DNA of 11,864 nt from Brachybacterium sp. (lineage in GTDB: Bacteria; Actinomycetota; Actinomycetes; Actinomycetales; Dermabacteraceae), in contig DAHVRS010000249.1 in the NCBI GenBank assembly GCA_027322375.1, forward strand, positions 1 through 11,864, given 5' to 3'. The number at the start of each line of letters is the position of its first letter. The stretch's first letter is position 1. Below are positions 5,638-11,864 of this stretch, one piece after another. The notes beneath the pieces are model-generated. The model had not been told where the DNA came from, ran no database searches, and was given only the letters and a program-made list of their open reading frames with translations. A program made the position numbers and the translations under genes.

Positions 5638-7167
5638 ATGCCCAAGGCCCGCCGCCGCTCCGCCCACCGCTCCGAGCGGTTCGAGGACATGGCGCTTCCC
5701 GACGAGCTGCTCGGCGTGCTCGCCCAGCAGGGGCTCGAGCGCGCCTTCGAGATCCAGTCCGCGATCCTGCCGGACGCGCTCGCGGGCCGCGATGTGCTTG
5801 CCCGCGCCGAGACCGGCTCCGGCAAGACGCTCGCCTTCACGCTGGCGATGACCTCCCGCTTCCGCGGTCGCAAGGTCCACCGCCGCCGCCCGCTCGGCGT
5901 GGTGCTCGTGCCCACCCGCGAGCTCGCCGTGCAGGTCGTCGACACGATCCACCCCTTCGCCCGGGCCGTCGGCATCAAAGCGCAGCTCGTCGCGGGTGGC
6001 ATGAACATCGAGAAGCAGGCGGACGCGGTCGCGCGCGGCGTCGAGATCATCGTGGCGACCCCGGGCCGGCTCACCGACCTCGCCGAGCGCGGCGCGCTGC
6101 AGCTGGATCTGGTCGAGACCACCGTCATCGACGAGGCCGACCACATGGCCGACCTCGGCTTCCTGCCGGACGTGCGCGACATCCTCGCCGCGATTCCGAT
6201 GGGCACCCAGAAGATGCTCTTCTCCGCGACGCTGGACGGCCAGGTCGAGGAGATCGTCGACGCCTTCCTGGTCGACCCCGTCAGCCACGAGACCACCCCC
6301 GTCTCCGCGGCGGTCGCGACCATGGACCACCACGTCCTCGCGATCGCGCCGGAGGCGAAGCGGACGGTCACCGCGCAGCTCGCCGCCCGCAAGGGCCGCA
6401 CGCTGATGTTCACCCGCACCCAGCTCGGTGCGGAGCGCGTCGCGCAGGAGCTCGTCGAGGTGGGTGTGCGCGCCGCGGCCCTGCACGGCAACAAGCAGCA
6501 GGGCCTGCGCACCAATGTGCTCGCCGGCTTCCGCGAGGGCGCCTATCCCGTGCTCGTCGCGACCGATGTCGCCGCGCGCGGCCTCCACATCGACGACGTG
6601 ACGATGGTCGTGCACGTGGACCCCTCCGACGACGTCAAGGAGTACGTGCACCGCTCCGGCCGCACCGCCCGCGCCGGCGCCGCCGGCAGCGTGGTCACCC
6701 TCGCCCTGCCGCACCAGACCGGCAAGGCGCGCCGCGTGCTCGCCGAAGCCGAGGTCGAGCCGCAGTGGGCGGAGGAGGTCGACTCCGCGCAGCACCCCGC
6801 GCTCGCCGAGCTCGGGGGCCGCACCCCCTCCGGTGAGCCCGCCGAGGACCCGGCGCTCGTGAAGTACAAGGGCGCGCCGCGCAAGCTCGACATCGGCCGC
6901 ACCACCGGCGCCAATACGCGCAAGGCCGAGGAGCGGCGCGCGAACGAGGAGCGTCGCGCTTCCTGGGAGGAGGACACCTCCGCGGGCGGCCGACGGGGCG
7001 GTCGCCCCGGCGGCGCGCGCGGCGGCGCACGGGGCGGGTCCGCACACGGCGGCCGGGGCAAGGGCGCCGGTGCAGGACAGGGCCGCGGCAAGGGCGCGGG
7101 GCGCGGCTCCGGCACCGGCCGTCCCGGCGCGCCGGGCCGCACCACCCGCCGTCGTGGGGGACGATGA
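5638..7167 (+). CDS. DEAD-box ATP-dependent RNA helicase with RG-rich tail
   Basis: A 509-aa RNA helicase that remodels RNA or RNA-protein complexes using ATP. Domain 1 shows Q-motif FEIQ (37-40), motif I AETGSGKT (57-64), Ia PTRELA (92-97), Ib TPGRL (141-145), DEAD (165-168) and SAT (196-198). Domain 2 shows ATDVAARG (308-315) and HRSGRTARAG (338-347). The Q motif is preceded by Ala-Phe-Glu rather than the common Pro-Thr-Pro. From about 450 the protein becomes a low-complexity Gly/Arg/Lys tail (RGG-like), probably a non-specific RNA-binding extension as in other bacterial members of the RhlE/CsdA type. The ATG at 5638 is preferred over an in-frame ATG at 5596 because AGGAGG (5626-5631) stands six bases before it. 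Which of the several actinobacterial paralogues this is, and its targets (ribosome assembly, mRNA decay, cold response), cannot be told from sequence. Confidence 0.96.
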   Translation: MPKARRRSAHRSERFEDMALPDELLGVLAQQGLERAFEIQSAILPDALAGRDVLARAETGSGKTLAFTLAMTSRFRGRKVHRRRPLGVVLVPTRELAVQVVDTIHPFARAVGIKAQLVAGGMNIEKQADAVARGVEIIVATPGRLTDLAERGALQLDLVETTVIDEADHMADLGFLPDVRDILAAIPMGTQKMLFSATLDGQVEEIVDAFLVDPVSHETTPVSAAVATMDHHVLAIAPEAKRTVTAQLAARKGRTLMFTRTQLGAERVAQELVEVGVRAAALHGNKQQGLRTNVLAGFREGAYPVLVATDVAARGLHIDDVTMVVHVDPSDDVKEYVHRSGRTARAGAAGSVVTLALPHQTGKARRVLAEAEVEPQWAEEVDSAQHPALAELGGRTPSGEPAEDPALVKYKGAPRKLDIGRTTGANTRKAEERRANEERRASWEEDTSAGGRRGGRPGGARGGARGGSAHGGRGKGAGAGQGRGKGAGRGSGTGRPGAPGRTTRRRGGR

Positions 7168-7179
7168 AGCACGGCACTT

Positions 7180-7257
7180 CCGCTCGATGAGCAGCGGAGA
7201 CGCGTCCGCTCGAGGATGAGCCGAGAACCAGCCGCTCGGCGCTGAGCGGCGACGTGG
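7180..7257 (+). repeat. Three degenerate repeats with 26-bp period upstream of sdaA
   Basis: CCGCTCG recurs at 7180, 7206 and 7232, exactly 26 bp apart, each followed by TGAGC (7188, 7217, 7243). Every unit contains a GCTC...GAGC inverted repeat with 3, 6 and 6 bases between the arms. Unit 3 extends to a perfect 7-bp hairpin (GCCGCTC 7231-7237, GAGCGGC 7244-7250), ending ten bases before the sdaA ribosome site. Unit 1 also forms TCCGCT/AGCGGA (7179-7184, 7193-7198). The repeats fill most of the helicase-sdaA gap. They may be regulator sites, RNA hairpins affecting sdaA translation, or a T-less terminator of the helicase. Confidence 0.55.
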
Positions 7258-7272
7258 CCGAGGAGGCATCGG

Positions 7273-8667
<1,395 letters not shown>

Positions 8668-8685
8668 GGAGCGCGCCGTTCAGCC

Positions 8686-8715
8686 CGGGCTCGCTCACCA
8701 CGGGCTCGCTCACCA
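8686..8715. repeat. Perfect 15-bp tandem duplication at convergent gene ends
   Basis: CGGGCTCGCTCACCA occurs twice in a row (8686-8700, 8701-8715). The second copy holds the stop codon of the oxidoreductase (TCA at 8710-8712 on +), and the first copy supplies a spare in-register copy beyond it. The repeat sits between the sdaA stop at 8667 and the convergent gene. A five-codon unit suggests slippage or a recent duplication. Confidence 0.85.
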
Positions 8716-8721
8716 CGAGCC
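8703..8721. terminator. Possible bidirectional terminator hairpin
   Basis: GGCTCG (8703-8708) and CGAGCC (8716-8721) form a 6-bp stem with a 7-nt loop between the converging sdaA and oxidoreductase genes. It overlaps the oxidoreductase stop and has no T-tract, so it may act weakly or not at all. It is the only hairpin candidate in this 42-bp gap. Confidence 0.3.
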
Positions 8722-9813
8722 GCGCTGATACGCCCCCGGGTAGAGGGCGGCGTCCCGCACCCCGAGCTCATGGGCGGCGCGCTGCGGCCAGCTCGGCTCG
8801 CGCAGCGCCGCCCGGCCCACGGCGACGAAGTCCGCATCGCCGCGGTCCAGCACGCCCTGCGCACCGCCCGGGTCGGTGATCAGGCCCACCGCTGCGACCG
8901 GCATCGAGACCGCATCCCGCAGCGTGCGGGCGAAGCCCACCTGGTACTCGGGACCCACCGCGATGTCGGCGATCACGGCGCCTCCGGTGGAGACATGCAG
9001 TGCATCGACCCCCACCTGCTCGAGCTCGCGCGCGAGCTCCACGGATTGGGAGATGTCCCAGCCGCCGTCGATCCAGTCGGTCGCGCTGATCCGCACGATG
9101 ACGGGCTTCTCCGCCGGCCACACCTCGCGCACCGCTGCGGCGATCTCGAGGGCGAGGCGGCGCCGCCCGGGCCCGTCCCCGCCGTAGCCGTCGGTGCGGG
9201 TGTTCACGAGCGGCGAAAGGAACTCGTGGACCAGATAGCCGTGCGCGAAGTGCAGCTCGACCGCGTCGAAGCCGGCCCGCTCGGCCCGTTCGGCCGCGGC
9301 GACGAAGTCCGCGACGACCCCGGCGATCTCCTCGACCGAGAGACGATCCGGCGCGTCCAGACCCGGATACGGGTCCTCCGTCGGCCCCACGGTGCGCCAG
9401 CCCGCGGCGAACTCGGGGACCGTCCCACGGCGGCCGCGGAAGCGGGGGAGCGCCGGCCAGGTCGAGGCCTTCCTGCCTGCATGAGCGAGCTGGACGGCGA
9501 TCTTCGCGCCCTGTGCCTGGCAGAAGGCGGTGATCCGCTGCCAGGCCTCGGCCTGCGCGTCATTCCACAGGCCCGTGTCCTGGGGGCTGATCCGACCCTC
9601 CGGGGAGACGGCGGTCGCCTCGGTGACGATCAGCCCGAAGCCGCCCGACGCGCGGGCGCCGAGGTGCACCAGATGCCAGTCGCTGGGGATGCCGTCCTGC
9701 GTCTCGACCATGTATTGGCACATGGGGGCGAGCCAGATCCGGTTGCGCAGCTCGAGGCCCCGCAGGGACGTCGGCGCGAGCAGGGAGGGGGAGGCGGCGG
9801 AGGTGGGAGCCAT
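8710..9813 (-). CDS. Old Yellow Enzyme family NADH:flavin oxidoreductase (YqjM-like)
   Basis: FMN-dependent ene-reductase that reduces activated C=C bonds with NAD(P)H. The 367-aa TIM barrel has the YqjM-subclass signature APMCQYMVE (29-37), with Cys32 and Tyr34 near the flavin, [10 protein letters not shown] (108-117), the substrate-binding pair His188 and His191 in [23 protein letters not shown] (241-247), and [12 protein letters not shown] (329-340) for the FMN phosphate. The C-terminus YQRGSW resembles the YqjM ending whose Arg reaches into the neighbouring subunit. The ATG at 9813 is chosen because GAGGGG lies just upstream (9817-9822 on +) and because YqjM homologues begin [16 protein letters not shown] longer in-frame start at 9954 would add 47 unlike residues and overlap the divergent gene's promoter. 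Physiological substrate is unknown; stress or xenobiotic detoxification is the usual guess. Confidence 0.94.
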   Translation of the reverse strand: MAPTSAASPSLLAPTSLRGLELRNRIWLAPMCQYMVETQDGIPSDWHLVHLGARASGGFGLIVTEATAVSPEGRISPQDTGLWNDAQAEAWQRITAFCQAQGAKIAVQLAHAGRKASTWPALPRFRGRRGTVPEFAAGWRTVGPTEDPYPGLDAPDRLSVEEIAGVVADFVAAAERAERAGFDAVELHFAHGYLVHEFLSPLVNTRTDGYGGDGPGRRRLALEIAAAVREVWPAEKPVIVRISATDWIDGGWDISQSVELARELEQVGVDALHVSTGGAVIADIAVGPEYQVGFARTLRDAVSMPVAAVGLITDPGGAQGVLDRGDADFVAVGRAALREPSWPQRAAHELGVRDAALYPGAYQRGSW

Positions 9814-9910
9814 GGTCCCCTCACGATATCCGGGCTGCCTGCGAGGCCGAACACCCGTCCACTGTGCTGGGCGGTGGTGCTCGTCGGAGCTCACACTGCC
9901 CAGTCGCCCC

Positions 9911-9941
9911 TTGCACACCGTTACTAGAGTGCTAGCATTCT
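9911..9941 (+). promoter_or_regulatory. Promoter and palindromic operator of the RHH gene
   Basis: TTGCAC (9911-9916) and TAGCAT (9933-9938) are 16 bp apart; the -10 matches TAnnnT and a start seven bases later falls exactly on the ATG at 9945, predicting a leaderless mRNA. Over the -10 lies AGAGTGCTAGCATTCT (9926-9941), symmetric at 14 of 16 positions around a perfect TGCTAGCA core. CTAG also recurs 8 bp apart (9924, 9932). Ribbon-helix-helix proteins usually repress their own promoters at such sites, so autoregulation is likely. The rest of the 131-bp gap to the divergent oxidoreductase shows no other clear signal. Confidence 0.55.
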
Positions 9942-9944
9942 CGC

Positions 9945-10160
9945 ATGGTGGCAAAGAGTTCGGCCGACGGCGGCACCGCGCGAGAGCGCGCCTCGACGGC
10001 CACGTCGCCCAAGGTGCAGTTCAACGTCTACCTCCCGAAGGACCTCGTCGTCGCGGTCAAGCACCGTGCGATCGACGAGTCCCTGACCCTCAGCTCCCTC
10101 GTGGAGCAGGCGCTGCGCGCCCACCTCGCAGAGCCCACCACCCCGCACGACGACGCCTGA
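9945..10160 (+). CDS. Ribbon-helix-helix (CopG/Arc-like) DNA-binding protein
   Basis: A 71-aa protein with a polar, probably disordered N-terminus (1-22), then the fold's strand VQFNVYL (24-30), helix [17 protein letters not shown] (31-46) and helix [16 protein letters not shown] (47-61). Such proteins dimerise, insert the paired strand into the DNA major groove and commonly repress their own operon. There is no Shine-Dalgarno site; the -10 spacing predicts a leaderless transcript starting at the ATG. A GTG at 9948 (codon 2) is a possible alternative start. The VOC gene follows after 10 bp with AGGAG overlapping this gene's stop, so the two are co-transcribed. No toxin-like partner is present; the neighbour is a VOC protein, so a toxin-antitoxin role is unlikely. 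Family call is good, target genes are inferred. Confidence 0.85.
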   Translation: MVAKSSADGGTARERASTATSPKVQFNVYLPKDLVVAVKHRAIDESLTLSSLVEQALRAHLAEPTTPHDDA

Positions 10161-10170
10161 GGAGATCGCC

Positions 10171-10986
10171 ATGACCGAGCAGGCCGCCCACCCCGAGACC
10201 CATGACGGCTTCGCAGTCTTCCCGCTGCGCTTCACCGCACGCCCGAGGGAGATGATCGGCTTCCTGCGCGTCCTCGGCATGAGCCCGCTGATCACCACCG
10301 AGGACGGGGCCTTCGCGGACCTCCTCGCAGGCGGTGGCGGGCACGTGATGATCCACTCCGCGCAGGGCTCCGCGACCGGCGCTCCCGCTGGGGAGACCCA
10401 GCTGTCCACGGCCGTCCGCTCCGCCGACGCCGCCGCGGAGCAGCTGCGCGAGGCCGGGCTCGAGGTGATCGTGTGGGACGAGAGCTACGGCAGGCAGGGA
10501 AACATCACCGGTCCGCACGGGGAGGCCATCGGCCTCAACGAGGACCAGTCGGACCCCTACGGCTATCTCGCGCACGACGGCGCCAGCGCGGACCCCCGCC
10601 TCACGGTGGTGGCCGTGCGGGCGAGCGCCGCCGGGGCCGAGCGGGAGAAGGACATCGAGCTGTTCTCGGCGCTGGGCTTCCGTCCGGACGGGCACGGGGA
10701 CAAGTCGTGGACGCGCCTGACCAGCGCCGGCGGCGGGACGATCGGCCTGCACCAGCCGGAGGAGGGATGGTGTGCCGCGCGTCCCGGGGACGTCGGCGGC
10801 GCCGATCTCCTGGTGAGCCTGGTGCGCCTCGGATTCGAGACCACGGAGGACCTCTCCGCGCTCGCCGAACGGCTGCGCGAGGCCGGGCATCCGGCGGAGA
10901 TCGTCGACGCCGGCGGCCTCCGCGCCGTCCATGTCATCGACCCCGACGGCCAGCACCTCGAGATCCACCCGGTCCGTCCCGTGTGA
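10171..10986 (+). CDS. Two-domain VOC (glyoxalase/bleomycin-resistance fold) protein
   Basis: A 271-aa protein made of two VOC-like halves: about 15-128 (VFPLRFTARPREMIGFLRVLGMSPL...GPHGEAIGLNED) and 142-268 (RLTVVAVRAS...GLRAVHVIDPDGQHLEIHP). The fold is used by glyoxalase I, ring-cleaving dioxygenases and drug-binding proteins. The usual first-strand His is missing from both halves, and the usual terminal Glu is clear only in the second (Glu264 in HLEIH), so a classical glyoxalase I metal site looks incomplete; His194 (GLHQPEEG) is another possible ligand. It may bind a ligand rather than catalyse. The ATG is preceded by AGGAG (10160-10164) at six bases. It forms an operon with the RHH gene and may be what that protein controls. 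Specific function is not recognisable. Confidence 0.8.
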   Translation: MTEQAAHPETHDGFAVFPLRFTARPREMIGFLRVLGMSPLITTEDGAFADLLAGGGGHVMIHSAQGSATGAPAGETQLSTAVRSADAAAEQLREAGLEVIVWDESYGRQGNITGPHGEAIGLNEDQSDPYGYLAHDGASADPRLTVVAVRASAAGAEREKDIELFSALGFRPDGHGDKSWTRLTSAGGGTIGLHQPEEGWCAARPGDVGGADLLVSLVRLGFETTEDLSALAERLREAGHPAEIVDAGGLRAVHVIDPDGQHLEIHPVRPV

Positions 10987-11075
10987 CCTGCGCCCGTGAC
11001 GTGGGTCTCCTGCGATACGGTGTCGGCGACAATTCGTCCCGGCACAGTCCCGGGGCCCGTGAAGCAGGAGCAGTG

Positions 11076-11864
11076 ATGTCCGACGCCACCACCACCGGGA
11101 ACCCCCTTCAGACCGAGGAGACCGAGGTCTACTCGCCGCCCACCGAGTTCGTGCAGAACGCGGTGGCCCGCCCCTCCCTCTACGAGGAGGCGGAGCGTGA
11201 CCGGCTCGCCTTCTGGCGCTCGCGCGCGAGCCTCCTGAGCTGGGAGACCCCGTTCACCGAGACGTTGGACTGGTCCAACCCGCCGTTCGCGCGCTGGTTC
11301 GCCGACGGCACGCTGAACGTCGCCTACAACTGCGTGGACCGCCACGTCGAGTCCGGGCACGGCAGCCAGGTCGCCCTGCTCGCCGAGTACGAGGACGGCA
11401 CCGACGCGTCCTTCACCTACGCGGACGTCAAGGACGAGATCTCCCGCATGGCCAACGTGCTGGGCGACCTCGGCGTCCGCACCGGCGACCGCGTCGCGAT
11501 CTACATGCCGATGGTTCCCGAGGCCGTCTTCGCGATGCTCGCCTGCGCCCGCATCGGCGCACCCCATTCCGTGGTCTTCGGCGGCTTCAGCGCGGACGCG
11601 CTGCGCTCCCGCATCGAGGATGCGGAGGCGCGCGTGGTCATCACCGCCGACGGCCAGAACCGCCGCGGCAAGCAGCTTCCGCTCAAGCCCGCCGTCGACG
11701 CGGCGCTCGCCAAGGGCGGCAAGAGCGTCGAGAAGGTCCTGGTGGTGCGTCGCACCGGGGTGGACGTCGAGTGGACCGAGGGGCGTGACGTGTGGTGGCA
11801 CGAGGCGCGCGAGACCGCCTCGACCGAGCACGCACCCGTCCCCGTCGAGGCCGAGCACCCGCTG
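11076..11864 (+). CDS. acs: Acetyl-CoA synthetase (AMP-forming), N-terminal part (runs off right edge)
   Basis: The first 263 codons are present, all in frame to the window end. The enzyme activates acetate to acetyl-AMP and then acetyl-CoA. Family blocks seen are LSWETPFTETLDWSNPPFARWF, LNVAYNCVDRHVESGHGSQVAL, the segment VAIYMPMVPEAVFAMLACARIGA, and PHSVVFGGFSADALRSRIEDA, all typical of Acs rather than other acyl-CoA ligases. The window ends at EHPL, just before the Ser/Gly-rich ATP-binding loop (usually YTSGSTGKPKG), so catalytic residues and the acetylated C-terminal lysine cannot be checked. AGGAG (11066-11070) lies five bases before the ATG. The 89-bp gap after the VOC gene contains GATACGGT (11014-11021), a possible -10, with no good -35. 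Identification is secure. Confidence 0.95.
   Translation, partial: MSDATTTGNPLQTEETEVYSPPTEFVQNAVARPSLYEEAERDRLAFWRSRASLLSWETPFTETLDWSNPPFARWFADGTLNVAYNCVDRHVESGHGSQVALLAEYEDGTDASFTYADVKDEISRMANVLGDLGVRTGDRVAIYMPMVPEAVFAMLACARIGAPHSVVFGGFSADALRSRIEDAEARVVITADGQNRRGKQLPLKPAVDAALAKGGKSVEKVLVVRRTGVDVEWTEGRDVWWHEARETASTEHAPVPVEAEHPL

Noticed and set aside
7168..7272. Glycine riboswitch before sdaA
   Set aside because: The conserved aptamer core bases are not present, and the gap is filled by the 26-bp spaced repeats.
8770..9927. A 385-codon + strand frame opposite the oxidoreductase
   Set aside because: It is the antisense shadow of a gene with complete YqjM-type motifs. It has no SD site, and its translation is compositionally biased.
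9909..9935. CIRCE heat-shock element upstream of the RHH gene
   Set aside because: GAGTGCTAG resembles one CIRCE half-site, but the other half matches only about 6 of 9 and the spacing is 8 rather than 9. The local palindrome around TGCTAGCA explains the sequence better.
9814..9954. 47-residue N-terminal extension of the oxidoreductase
   Set aside because: It has no similarity to YqjM-type N-termini, overlaps the divergent RHH start, and a good SD precedes the ATG at 9813.
10563..11858. A 431-codon - strand frame opposite the VOC and acs genes
   Set aside because: It spans two genes and their intergenic region in antisense, with no domain. The + strand products carry clear family motifs.

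Overview
This window reads as ordinary chromosome of a high-GC Gram-positive bacterium (Actinobacteria, probably Micrococcales; a Brachybacterium-like Dermabacteraceae member is my guess, not shown by the sequence). The support is G/C-ending third codon positions, GTG starts, several apparently leaderless starts, and a sugar ABC operon with two permeases and a binding protein but no ATPase. I see no phage, transposase, CRISPR array, toxin-antitoxin pair, rRNA or tRNA, and no defence or biosynthetic cluster. The more unusual content is regulatory.

Layout. 1-205 (-): N-terminus of leucyl-tRNA synthetase, running off the left edge. 206-467: a structured leader with a strong intrinsic terminator in front of leuS and a possible leaderless 21-residue leader peptide with three consecutive Leu codons. 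468-3831 (-): sugar ABC import operon, transcribed in the order permease 1, permease 2, solute-binding lipoprotein. 3832-4073: its promoter region, with a palindrome resembling a LacI-family operator. 4074-5000 (-): AEC-family transporter, apparently coupled to an 11-codon leaderless upstream ORF. 5144-5569 (-): panD, aspartate 1-decarboxylase.

From 5638 the + strand carries a DEAD-box RNA helicase with an RG-rich tail (5638-7167), then, after three 26-bp spaced degenerate repeats, an iron-sulfur L-serine dehydratase, sdaA (7273-8667). Convergent to it is an Old Yellow Enzyme oxidoreductase of the YqjM type (8710-9813, -). The two genes end around a perfect 15-bp tandem duplication. Divergent from the oxidoreductase is a two-gene unit: a small, probably leaderless and self-regulated ribbon-helix-helix protein (9945-10160), then a two-domain VOC protein (10171-10986). 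The right edge holds the first 263 codons of acetyl-CoA synthetase (11076-11864).

Functionally these are housekeeping and central-metabolism genes: translation, pantothenate/CoA precursor (beta-alanine), serine to pyruvate, acetate to acetyl-CoA, and carbohydrate uptake. They do not form one pathway. The real operons are the sugar transporter and the RHH-VOC pair. The sugar operon is visibly less GC-rich than the helicase region (34/60 and 36/60 G+C in two 60-base samples of the binding-protein gene, 38/60 in the second permease, 43/60 in the helicase), so it may have been acquired as a cassette.
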